Position numbers and translations under genes: made by a program. 15,342 nt of DNA from Eubacteriales Family XIII. Incertae Sedis bacterium (GTDB lineage Bacteria > Bacillota > Clostridia > Peptostreptococcales > Anaerovoracaceae). Positions 1 through 7,326 of this stretch are shown here, one piece after another (the stretch's first letter is position 1; each line of letters starts with the position of its first letter). Under the pieces are notes generated by a model. That model was not told where the DNA came from. It did no database searches and saw only the letters and a program-made list of their open reading frames with translations. The stretch is from the NCBI GenBank assembly GCA_031290715.1, contig JAITNA010000185.1, forward strand, positions 1 through 15,342, written 5' to 3'.

Positions 1-59
1 CTTTGCCGTCATACTTTTCGTATCATTATAATACCCAATTCCCGCCGACTTGTAAAATT

Positions 60-370
60 TCCTCGCTGAATCATTACGTCTGTCATTCTCTGTCATTCCC
101 GCGATAATGGTGCTTCTCAAATTCCGCAAGGAATTTGCAAGAAGACCTTATACAACACTTTCTGAAATCTCTGATTTCATGAAAGTGACTGCAATGCGGG
201 AATCCAGCGCCCAACAAACAAATAGGAAGCAAGCCAAAAAACGCTTGCTTCCCGCGCTTACACCTGGTCATTCCCCCGCGCGTACACTCTGTCATTCCCG
301 CGACTGCGGGAATCCAGTGCCTTCCCAAAAGCAACGGGAAGCAAGCTGCAAAACGCTTGCTTCCCGTATA
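60..370. repeat. Cluster of palindromic intergenic repeats
   Basis: This stretch holds no believable gene but several hairpins. An 8-bp-arm hairpin with a GCAA tetraloop lies at 118-137, and a 7-bp-arm hairpin at 163-179. A perfect ATTCCCGC/GCGGGAAT hairpin lies at 294-313. Two related larger hairpins built on GGAAGCAAGC/GCTTGCTTCC lie at 225-252 and 335-366, each with an 8-nt loop. The GCGGGAATCCAG word occurs twice (196-207 and 306-317), each time upstream of one of the larger hairpins, so the unit of about 60 bp is duplicated. This resembles the widespread REP-like CATTCCCGC..GCGGGAATCCAG intergenic repeats. Mobility is inferred, not shown. Confidence 0.7.
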
Positions 371-582
371 TTTTCAGAAACAGGCAAAGGGGGGAGCCTG
401 TACTCTGAAAGCAATATGAATGGCGCTTGCGCGTGAATATCCCAATCCCATACAAATAGAACCTCTCCCGCGATATCGCACCTTATCAAATTGTCCAAGC
501 AAGGTAATTATAACCCTTCTGAAAAATAAAACAACTATTATTTTCAAAATATTATGAATGAATGAATGACAATTACAATTAC
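371..582. other. AT-rich spacer without recognised gene
   Basis: I see no gene with plausible codon use or a ribosome-binding site between the hairpin cluster and the dikinase promoter region. There is a short ATGAATGAATGAATGA run near 554-569, which looks like simple-sequence drift. Confidence 0.5.
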
Positions 583-615
583 AACGGTTTAACGTCCGTT
601 TACAAAGTATTTAAT
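583..615 (+). promoter_or_regulatory. Candidate promoter/operator of the dikinase-ABC operon
   Basis: A short inverted repeat, AACGG (583-587) and CCGTT (596-600), overlaps a weak promoter-like pair: TTTAAC (588-593) and TTTAAT (610-615), spaced by 16 nt. The position, about 60-90 nt upstream of the start codon, suits a promoter with an overlapping operator. The boxes match consensus poorly, so this is a suggestion only. I could not recognise the rifamycin-associated inverted repeat known upstream of some rifamycin-inactivating genes. Confidence 0.22.
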
Positions 616-671
616 CCCCGTTTAAACAGCGCGGATATGATGGCGTTATCAAAGAAACGGAGGCGCTTTTC

Positions 672-3323
672 ATGGAAACCTATACGAAGAACTTAGATGA
701 ACTCAACCGGAAGTCCCTGCCGGAAGCGGGGGGCAAGGGCGCGGGTCTTGGCGAGATGATCTTGGCGGGCCTGCCGGTGCCGCCGGGCTTTGTCGTCACG
801 ACCGGGGCGTATCTGGCCCATCTCGAGGCGTCGGGGCTGCGGGAGCGGATCGCGAACCGGATCGCGAATCTCAAAGAGGATGATTATACGGCAATCACGG
901 AAGCGAGCGGGGATATTTCCTCGTGGATCGAAAACGCGCCGATGCCCGGGCCCGTGCGGGAAGAAGCGCGCACAGCCTATGCGCATTTGTCCGGGATGGC
1001 AGGGGCGGCGGGGGAAAGCGCAAAATATCCGGTGGCGGTGCGTTCGAGCGCCACGGCAGAGGATTTGCCCTCGGCCTCTTTCGCGGGGCAGCACGAAACC
1101 TATTTGGGGATTCGGGGAATTGACGCGGTGCTGGACCATATCAAAAAATGCTGGGCGAGCCTTTGGAGCGCACAGGCAATTTCTTACCGGACCGGCGCCG
1201 GATTTGAACATCTTGAGGTCAATCTTGCGGTCGTCGTGCAGGCGATGATCCCCGCAGAGACCGCCGGGGTCATGTTCACGGCCAATCCGGTGAACGGAAG
1301 CCGCGAGGAGATCATGGTCAGCGCCGGGTACGGCCTTGGGGAAACGATTGTCAGCGGCCTGATCACACCGGACACCTTTGTCCTCAGCAAAGCGGGCCGG
1401 GTCAAGGAGCAGACGCTGGGGGAAAAAGACCTTCAGATCGTCTTGACGGAAACCGGCACGGGCCTTGAAGAAGTCCCCTCGGAAAAACGGAAGGCATTTT
1501 GCCTTGGAAACCCTGAATTGGTGGGGCTTTCGATTCTTGCGCGCCGCGTGGAGCAGCATTATGGCAGCCCGATGGATACGGAGTGGGCGCTTTCGGAGGG
1601 GAAAATATATCTGCTTCAGGCGAGGCCCATCACGACGGATGCCGCCGCTGACAATAGCAGCAATCATGATTCGGACATCCTTGGGCCCGGCGACAAGATT
1701 CTTTATCAGGGCAAAAAGCCGCCCTATATCCTGACAATGACGATGGACCTTTTTTCCGAGCCGGTAACGCCCTTGGATTTTGCCTATCTCTACCGGCGTT
1801 ATCAGGCGTCTACCGCCATGCTGCAGGATATGGGGATGAGCTTGCCAAAAACGCCGATCATGCCGGTGGAGCGGGAAAGCGGCTGCGTGGCCCTGCGGCT
1901 CACCGGCCCGGAGCCGTCGCTTTCCATGCTTTGGAAATTGCCGATCTTCAAGCTGCAGGGCGCCCATGAAGACACGAAGGAGCTTTGGCTGCCCGTCTGC
2001 GCGGAAATGGGCGCGTGGCTGGAAAACAAGGAGGCGGGCATACAGAAGACATCGGACCCTGCGGGGGCGGCGCGCATGCTGGAACAAATGCTGGAAGAAT
2101 TCGGGGCGCTTTTCCGCAAACGCTGCATGGTGTTTTTCAAATCCGCAAAGGCGGCCGACGCCGATTTGGCGCGCATGGTGAAAAAGGCGGTAGGGAAAGG
2201 CCGCGCGGAGGAGATGAAAGAGCGGCTTTACCGGGCTTTGCCTTTCCGGACGGAACTTCAAAACGAGGCGCTGGCCCACACGGCGCAAACGGCAAAGGCA
2301 ATGGGCAAAGAAAGCGAAGCGTTCCTGAACGATTTCGCGAAGTTTATGGAGGAATACGGCGACCGGCCCGCGCTCAGCGCGGCGCCTACGCTCGGTTCGC
2401 CGACATGGCGCGAGCGCCCGGAGTTTGTTCATGGCCTGATCGACGCCCTGATGCAGGACGAGGCTTTGATGGACGCGGAGGGGTATTTGCAAAAACAGGA
2501 AAACGTCCGCAAAGGCTATGAAGCCGCCAAGCAAGAAATCCGGGCGCGGCTCTCGCAGGGCGCGTATTCCAAATTTGAAAAAGCTTTGGAACGGGCAAGG
2601 AACGCGACAATCGTCCGGGAGGAAAGCTCCTTCTTGGTGGAAAAACTCACGGCCTGTATCCGCAGGATGGCGCTGAAGCTCGGGGGCATGCTTGCCGAAC
2701 GTGCGCTCATAGATGACGCCGGCGATGTGTTTTTCCTCTTTCTCGATGAGCTCGGCCCGGTGGCGACGGGCGAAGCGGGGGGAAGCGGGGAAGCCGGAAA
2801 GGCCGCTGTCAGGGAAAAGATTGAGAAAAGAAAGGGAGCGTATGCCAAGGTGTATGCCGCGCACGAAAAAGGCATCCATTGGATGAATTCCACCGGTTCG
2901 TTTCCGGTCTTTGACACCGCGAAAAAAGGAAAAGGGAAGGGGAACGGCGGGGATGCCTTTCAGGGGGCTTGCGCAAGCCGCGGCGTATATGAAGGCACGG
3001 TGCGCGTCGTGAACAGCCCCGCCGAGTTTGACAAACTGAAAAAGGGGGACGTCCTCGTATCCGCCTGTACCACGCCGACGTGGACACCACTGTTCCGCGT
3101 GGCGGGTGCGGTCGTCACGGAGAGGGGCAGCCCCCTTTCCCACGCGGCGATCGTCTCACGGGAATATGGAATCCCCTGCGTCGTCGCCGTGGACGGCATC
3201 ACAAAATTGCTGACGGATGGGCAGAGAATCCGCGTGGACGGCACAAACGGGCTTGTCACCATCCTACTCCCCAAAGCAATCCCACTCGCAGCAGTCCCGG
3301 AAGGAGGGAACGCGCATGCTTAA
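672..3323 (+). CDS. Rifampicin-phosphotransferase-like dikinase (ATP-grasp + His swivel domain)
   Basis: This 883-aa enzyme belongs to the PEP-synthase/PPDK superfamily. It probably transfers a phosphate from ATP, through a phosphohistidine, to a small molecule, releasing AMP and Pi. The N-terminal ATP-grasp domain (about residues 1-330) shows K22 in GGKGAG, R124 in VAVRSSATAED, E304, and the closing QARP at 316-319. Residues about 335-760 form a helical central domain of unassigned specificity. Residues about 765-870 are the swivelling domain with catalytic His824 in GSPLSHAAIVSREYG. The histidine domain is at the very C-terminus and no PEP/pyruvate TIM barrel follows it. That domain order and the length fit rifampicin phosphotransferase (Rph), not PEP synthase (where such proteins are often misfiled). 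The start is fixed by GGAGG at 659-663, 8 nt upstream of ATG. The gene overlaps the next by 8 bp. The true substrate may not be rifampicin. Confidence 0.85.
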   Translation: METYTKNLDELNRKSLPEAGGKGAGLGEMILAGLPVPPGFVVTTGAYLAHLEASGLRERIANRIANLKEDDYTAITEASGDISSWIENAPMPGPVREEARTAYAHLSGMAGAAGESAKYPVAVRSSATAEDLPSASFAGQHETYLGIRGIDAVLDHIKKCWASLWSAQAISYRTGAGFEHLEVNLAVVVQAMIPAETAGVMFTANPVNGSREEIMVSAGYGLGETIVSGLITPDTFVLSKAGRVKEQTLGEKDLQIVLTETGTGLEEVPSEKRKAFCLGNPELVGLSILARRVEQHYGSPMDTEWALSEGKIYLLQARPITTDAAADNSSNHDSDILGPGDKILYQGKKPPYILTMTMDLFSEPVTPLDFAYLYRRYQASTAMLQDMGMSLPKTPIMPVERESGCVALRLTGPEPSLSMLWKLPIFKLQGAHEDTKELWLPVCAEMGAWLENKEAGIQKTSDPAGAARMLEQMLEEFGALFRKRCMVFFKSAKAADADLARMVKKAVGKGRAEEMKERLYRALPFRTELQNEALAHTAQTAKAMGKESEAFLNDFAKFMEEYGDRPALSAAPTLGSPTWRERPEFVHGLIDALMQDEALMDAEGYLQKQENVRKGYEAAKQEIRARLSQGAYSKFEKALERARNATIVREESSFLVEKLTACIRRMALKLGGMLAERALIDDAGDVFFLFLDELGPVATGEAGGSGEAGKAAVREKIEKRKGAYAKVYAAHEKGIHWMNSTGSFPVFDTAKKGKGKGNGGDAFQGACASRGVYEGTVRVVNSPAEFDKLKKGDVLVSACTTPTWTPLFRVAGAVVTERGSPLSHAAIVSREYGIPCVVAVDGITKLLTDGQRIRVDGTNGLVTILLPKAIPLAAVPEGGNAHA
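3302..3318 (+). promoter_or_regulatory. Ribosome-binding site that sets the start of the first ABC gene
   Basis: AGGAGG at 3302-3307 lies 8 nt before ATG at 3316, inside the end of the dikinase gene, whose stop is 3321-3323. The reading frame is open further upstream to 3217, but the site and the resulting MLKIIKRLPAG start, typical of ABC half-exporters, favour 3316. The 8-bp overlap suggests translational coupling. Confidence 0.85.
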
Positions 3324-5106
3324 AATTATTAAAAGATTACCTGCCGGAATGGTCATTTTGGCGATCGTATTCGTATTGATTCAGGTGGCGGCCGCGCTGT
3401 ATCTGCCGCAGGTGATGGTGGATATCGTGAACAACGGCGTCATGGCCGGGAAAGTCGATTTCATCCGGTCCCGCGGTTTCCTCATGATCCTGCTGTCGGT
3501 TTGCAGCTTGGCCGCCGCAATTTTCAACACCTTTATTTTCTCAAGGCTGTCCTACAAATTGGGCAGTGAGCTTCGGTCCGATATCTTCGGCAAGGCACTC
3601 AGCTTCTCGAAAGCCGAGTTCGACAAAATCGGCACGGCGTCTTTGATTACGCGTAATACCAACGATGTGACGCAGGTGCAGACTTTGGTGGAAATGGGGC
3701 TGAAATTCCTGATTCTCTCCCCCTGCATGCTTTTCGGCGGCATCATTATGACCGGGCTTTTGAGCCCCAAATTGGCCTTGGTATTTTTGTGCGCAGTGCC
3801 GTTTCTCATCGTTTCCTATATCATCATCTACCGTTTCGCCAGCCCGCTGTTTACAAAAATGCAGAAGCTTTTGGACAAAATGAACCTCCTTTTCCGGGAG
3901 GGGCTGACGGGGGCGCGGGTGATTCGCGCGTTTTGCAAAGAGGGGAGCGAGTATGAGAAATACCGGGCGGTCAACCGCGAATATACGCATGCGTCGGTAA
4001 CGGCCGGGACCATCATGAGCATATTCGTCCCGCTCATCACCATGCTGATCAGCCTTGCGACGGTAGTGATCACTTGGATTGCCGGCGTATCCGTTTCCGG
4101 CGGGACGATGCAGATCGGCGCCGTCATGGGCGCGATCAGCTATTCGGGGCAAATCCTCATGGGCTTCGGAATGCTGACCGCCGTGATTCTGGCGATACCG
4201 CGCGGGCAGGTTTCCGCGAAAAGGATCAATGAAGTACTCGATATGCCGGTCAGCATTACGGATCCGGCCGCCTTGCCGGAAGCGAAAACAGGGCTTTCCG
4301 CGAGCGGGCCATCCCTGCAGTCTTTGCAGTCCTTGGCAGGCGGCGGGTCGTCCCTGGCCGGCGCGGCTTCGCTGACTTTTGAAAACGTTGACTTCCGATA
4401 TGCGGGCGCGGAGCGGAAAACATTAGAGGGCATTGCGTTTTCTGTGAATCCGGGGCAAACGCTGGCCATTATCGGCAGCACAGGCGAGGGGAAAACGACG
4501 CTCGTAAACCTCATTTCAAGGCTTTATGACGTGACAGGCGGCGGCGTCAAAATCGGCGGGACGGACGTTCGCGCGATGAAACAAAGCGTGCTCCATGACG
4601 CGATCAGCTTTTCCCCGCAAAAGTCTACGCTGTTTTTCGGGACGATCCGCTCCAATATGCTGATGGGGAAGCCGGGCGCGACGGACGATGAGATATGGGC
4701 GGCGCTCGATATGGCGCAGGCGACGGAATTTGTCCGCACGCTCGCGCAGGGCTTGGACAGCGCCGTGGAAAAGGGCGGCGGCGACTTCTCCGGCGGGCAA
4801 AAACAACGGCTTTGTATCGCGCGGACGCTGATCAAAAACGCCGGCGTCTATGTATTCGACGATTCCTTTTCGGCGCTTGATTTCAAAACCGACAGCCTCG
4901 TGCGTGCAGCGATGAAATCGAAACTCCAAGGCGCTGTTACGGTAATTGTGGCGCAGCGGCTCAGTACCGTTATGGACGCGGATTTGATCGCCGTGCTTGA
5001 CGGCGGGAAACTCGCCGGGTTGGGGACGCACGAACAGCTTGAAAAGACGAACAGGGTCTATGGGGAAATCATAGCCTCGCAGGTTTACAAGGAGGAGGCG
5101 GTATGA
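3316..5106 (+). CDS. ABC exporter half-transporter, subunit with degenerate Walker B
   Basis: This 596-aa type IV (MsbA-like) ABC exporter half has an N-terminal transmembrane domain of about six helices (roughly residues 11-300) fused to a nucleotide-binding domain (about 355-590). The NBD shows Walker A at 387-394 (GSTGEGKT, K393), Q-loop Q435 and a canonical signature FSGGQ at 491-495. Two key residues are non-canonical: the catalytic Glu after Walker B is Asp516 (VFDDSFSALD), and the switch His is Gln547 (VAQRLST). This is the pattern of the catalytically poor site in heterodimeric exporters such as TM287/288, BmrC/BmrD and LmrC/LmrD. The partner is the next gene, which it overlaps by 4 bp. 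A Ser/Gly/Ala-rich insert (about residues 318-354) separates the membrane and ATPase domains. The substrate is unknown; drug or toxin export is a reasonable guess. Confidence 0.95.
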   Translation: MLKIIKRLPAGMVILAIVFVLIQVAAALYLPQVMVDIVNNGVMAGKVDFIRSRGFLMILLSVCSLAAAIFNTFIFSRLSYKLGSELRSDIFGKALSFSKAEFDKIGTASLITRNTNDVTQVQTLVEMGLKFLILSPCMLFGGIIMTGLLSPKLALVFLCAVPFLIVSYIIIYRFASPLFTKMQKLLDKMNLLFREGLTGARVIRAFCKEGSEYEKYRAVNREYTHASVTAGTIMSIFVPLITMLISLATVVITWIAGVSVSGGTMQIGAVMGAISYSGQILMGFGMLTAVILAIPRGQVSAKRINEVLDMPVSITDPAALPEAKTGLSASGPSLQSLQSLAGGGSSLAGAASLTFENVDFRYAGAERKTLEGIAFSVNPGQTLAIIGSTGEGKTTLVNLISRLYDVTGGGVKIGGTDVRAMKQSVLHDAISFSPQKSTLFFGTIRSNMLMGKPGATDDEIWAALDMAQATEFVRTLAQGLDSAVEKGGGDFSGGQKQRLCIARTLIKNAGVYVFDDSFSALDFKTDSLVRAAMKSKLQGAVTVIVAQRLSTVMDADLIAVLDGGKLAGLGTHEQLEKTNRVYGEIIASQVYKEEAV

Positions 5107-7034
5107 GCAAGAAGGAAAGCACGTCGGCGGCAAGCGCCGGCAATCAGCCCATGAGCGGCGGCGCCAAGATGCTCCTGACGCAGAAAAAGCCGAAGAATAT
5201 GTGGGCAAGCATCAAGCGGCTGATGGGATATATGAAGAAAAGCATTCCGCTCATCGTGCTGACGATCATCATTGCGATCGCGGGCACGGTCGCGCAGGTA
5301 TTCACGCCCAAAATGCTCGGAAACGCGACGACGATCCTGTTTGACGGGCTGCGCGGCGGCAGGGGGATTGACTTTGACGCACTGGAATCCGTTTTGATTT
5401 TCGTCGCAATCCTGTTCGCGGGCATCTTTTTCGCAACCTTCCTGCAGCAGCGCCTGATGGTCGTCGTTTCGCAAAAGACCACCTACGCGCTGCGCAACGA
5501 ACTAAAGGCAAAGATGAACAAGGTCCCCGTTTCCTACTTCGACAAAAACGCGAACGGCAATCTGATGTCTGTGGCGGTCAACGATATCGATAATATCGTA
5601 ACGAACCTTCAGCAGAGCCTGACGGATTTGATCTCCAGCGTCATTCTTGTGGCGGGCGTTTTGTGGATCATGATCACGATCAGCCCGGCGCTCACCTTGA
5701 TTGCGTGTATCATGATTCCCGGCGCCGTCCTGATCATGACGGCACTGACGCCGATTGCGAAAAAAAACACCAACGCCTACTACAAATCGCTCGGGGAGCT
5801 GAACGGGCAGGTCGAGGAAGCTTATCAGGGTTTCGCGGTCGTCAAGAGCTTCAACGGCGAGGAAGCGGCGCGTCAGACATTCGGCGGCGTCAATGAAAGT
5901 ATGTATCGGACCGGATGGAAAGCGCGCTTCTTCGGCGGGCTGATGATGCCGAGCATGAGCCTTGTTCAAAACATCATCTATGTGCTCATCGCCGTAATGG
6001 GGGCGCTGCGGGTCGTGTCCGGAACGATTACCATCGGGGATATGCAGGCCTTCTTCCAGTATTCCACGCAGTTCTCGCAGCCGCTGATGAAGTTCACGCA
6101 GATTTGGAACGGCGTGATCTCCATGGTCGCGTCCGCGGAACGCGTATTTAATATGTTGGATGCCGCGGAAATGGAAACGTATCAAAGCGCGTTCCCGAAC
6201 GCCGACGCTGCGGCTGTGTCTGTGACGGAAGCCGGAGCGGCGGCCGGGCGCGGGGCCGAGGACAATCGCGGGGCCGAAGCCGGGCGCGGGGGCGAGGACA
6301 ATCGCGGAGCCGAAAAGGTCGTTTTCGAGCATGTGCGGTTTGGCTATACGGATGAGCCGCTGATGAAAGATTTCAATATGGAGGCGGCGAGCGGCCGGAT
6401 GGTAGCCATCGTGGGTCACACCGGCGCGGGGAAAACGACGCTGATCAATCTGCTCGAACGGTTTTATGAGATTCAGGGCGGCAGCATCCGCATTGACGGC
6501 GTGGACATCCGCAATATGGAGCGCAGCGTTTTGCGCCGGCGTATCGGCATGGTACTTCAAGACACATGGTTGTTCTCCGGTACGATTTTCGATAACATCC
6601 GCTACGGAAACGAGGACGCGGCCGACGAGCAAATCTACGCCGCGGCGAAGGCGGCCTACGCCGACGACTTCATTCAAAAACTGCCGGACGGGTACGATAC
6701 CGTATTGGACGAGGACGCGGGGAATATTTCACAGGGGCAGCGGCAATTGATCACAATCGCGAGGGCTTTTGCCTGCAGCCCGGAAATCCTGATCTTGGAC
6801 GAAGCGACCTCGAACGTGGACAGCCGCACGGAAATGATCATCCAAAGCGCCATGAAACGGCTGCTCAAAGGGCGCACAAGCTTTGTGGTGGCCCATCGCC
6901 TGTCAACGATCTACGATGCGGACCGCATCCTGGTAATGAGCGACGGCGACATTGTAGAAACCGGCAGCCACAAAGAGCTCATCGCAAAAGAAGGAGTCTA
7001 CGCAGACATCTACAACAGCCAGTTCGCACACTGA
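5103..7034 (+). CDS. ABC exporter half-transporter, subunit with catalytic Glu and degenerate signature
   Basis: This 643-aa partner half-exporter has an N-terminal membrane domain (about residues 35-335) and a C-terminal NBD (about 405-640). The NBD has Walker A at 438-445 (GHTGAGKT, K444), Q-loop Q486, Walker B with catalytic Glu567 (LILDEATSNVD) and switch His598. Its signature is ISQGQ (542-546) where LSGGQ is usual. Together with the preceding subunit this gives one competent and one degenerate ATP site. The start ATG overlaps the upstream TGA, and AAGGAGG (5089-5095) stands 7 nt before it. The interdomain linker holds a perfectly in-frame 36-bp tandem duplication (6243-6314), giving two 12-residue units, AGRG(A/G)EDNRGAE. 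The charged 35-residue N-terminal extension is longer than usual. A hairpin terminator lies downstream at 7169-7188. Confidence 0.95.
   Translation: MSKKESTSAASAGNQPMSGGAKMLLTQKKPKNMWASIKRLMGYMKKSIPLIVLTIIIAIAGTVAQVFTPKMLGNATTILFDGLRGGRGIDFDALESVLIFVAILFAGIFFATFLQQRLMVVVSQKTTYALRNELKAKMNKVPVSYFDKNANGNLMSVAVNDIDNIVTNLQQSLTDLISSVILVAGVLWIMITISPALTLIACIMIPGAVLIMTALTPIAKKNTNAYYKSLGELNGQVEEAYQGFAVVKSFNGEEAARQTFGGVNESMYRTGWKARFFGGLMMPSMSLVQNIIYVLIAVMGALRVVSGTITIGDMQAFFQYSTQFSQPLMKFTQIWNGVISMVASAERVFNMLDAAEMETYQSAFPNADAAAVSVTEAGAAAGRGAEDNRGAEAGRGGEDNRGAEKVVFEHVRFGYTDEPLMKDFNMEAASGRMVAIVGHTGAGKTTLINLLERFYEIQGGSIRIDGVDIRNMERSVLRRRIGMVLQDTWLFSGTIFDNIRYGNEDAADEQIYAAAKAAYADDFIQKLPDGYDTVLDEDAGNISQGQRQLITIARAFACSPEILILDEATSNVDSRTEMIIQSAMKRLLKGRTSFVVAHRLSTIYDADRILVMSDGDIVETGSHKELIAKEGVYADIYNSQFAH
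6243..6314 (+). repeat. 36-bp in-frame tandem duplication in the ABC linker
   Basis: Two adjacent 36-nt units (6243-6278 and 6279-6314) differ at only two positions and encode residues 381-404 of the second ABC subunit. They lie between the membrane domain and the ATPase domain, so they lengthen a flexible, charged linker without touching catalytic motifs. Confidence 0.9.
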
Positions 7035-7081
7035 CAGCCCCACCGGCGATTCACAAAGCGAATCGGGCAGGATGCCTGCTC

Positions 7082-7138
7082 AAATGGTAAAGCTCATCTA
7101 AAATGGCAAATCTCATCTCAAATGGGACATCTCATCCT
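7082..7138. repeat. Three 19-bp tandem repeats
   Basis: AAATGGTAAAGCTCATCTA (7082-7100), AAATGGCAAATCTCATCTC (7101-7119) and AAATGGGACATCTCATCCT (7120-7138) are exact-period 19-bp copies with a conserved AAATGG..A..CTCATC core. Multiple spaced binding-site repeats of this size occur at transposon ends, for example in IS21-type elements, and in operator arrays. No transposase gene is present, so the role is unknown. Confidence 0.8.
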
Positions 7139-7140
7139 AA

Positions 7141-7170
7141 TATCTAAAACGAAGCTATCTAAAACGAAGG
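7141..7170. repeat. Two 15-bp tandem repeats
   Basis: TATCTAAAACGAAGC (7141-7155) and TATCTAAAACGAAGG (7156-7170) are adjacent and differ only at the last base. They directly follow the 19-bp array and run into the terminator hairpin. The ATCTAAAA word echoes the junction between the first two 19-bp copies. Confidence 0.8.
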
Positions 7171-7196
7171 GAAGCCTCACGGCTTCCCAATTTTAT
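7169..7196 (+). terminator. Rho-independent terminator after the ABC exporter operon
   Basis: GGGAAGCC (7169-7176), loop TCAC, GGCTTCCC (7181-7188) form a perfect 8-bp stem followed by AATTTTAT. It stands 134 nt past the stop of the second ABC gene. On the minus strand the stem is followed by TTCGTTTTAG, so it may also stop transcription coming from the right. Confidence 0.75.
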
Positions 7197-7319
7197 GTGA
7201 ATCCTGACTCTATTCCGTGAAAATCACGGAATAGAGTTCATATTCTCCAAAAAAGGGGCGTTTTTCTGTGAATCTTGACTCTAATACGTGTTTTTCACGG
7301 AATAGAGTTCATATTCACA
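7196..7319. repeat. Two copies of a palindromic element of about 50 bp, 71 bp apart
   Basis: Copy 1 (about 7196-7245) begins TGTGAATCCTGACTC and folds into a perfect 14-bp stem (7207-7220 with 7224-7237) with a 3-nt loop. Copy 2 (7267-7319) begins TGTGAATCTTGACTC. It has two mismatches in the same stem, but its outer ends TGTGAAT and ATTCACA pair as well. Both share the right half CACGGAATAGAGTTCATATTC. The form suggests a small palindromic mobile repeat or two abutted inverted insertion-element ends. Confidence 0.8.
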
Positions 7320-7326
7320 TACGACA

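Noticed and set aside
107..436. Plus-strand open frame of 109 codons upstream of the operon
   Set aside because: It crosses several hairpin repeats, and its codon use differs from the real genes.
693..3143. Minus-strand open frame of 816 codons opposite the dikinase gene
   Set aside because: It mirrors a GC-rich gene with clear motifs on the plus strand. Its own translation is rich in Arg, His and Pro with no recognisable domain, as expected for an antisense shadow.
3217..3315. Longer N-terminus for the first ABC subunit
   Set aside because: It would lie wholly inside the dikinase gene and has no ribosome site, whereas AGGAGG precedes ATG 3316 and homologous half-exporters start there.
672..3323. 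Annotation as phosphoenolpyruvate synthase or pyruvate phosphate dikinase
   Set aside because: The histidine domain is at the C-terminus and no PEP-binding TIM barrel follows it, so the Rph-like order fits better.
7082..7319. CRISPR array
   Set aside because: The repeats are either contiguous without spacers or only two copies, and no cas gene is present.
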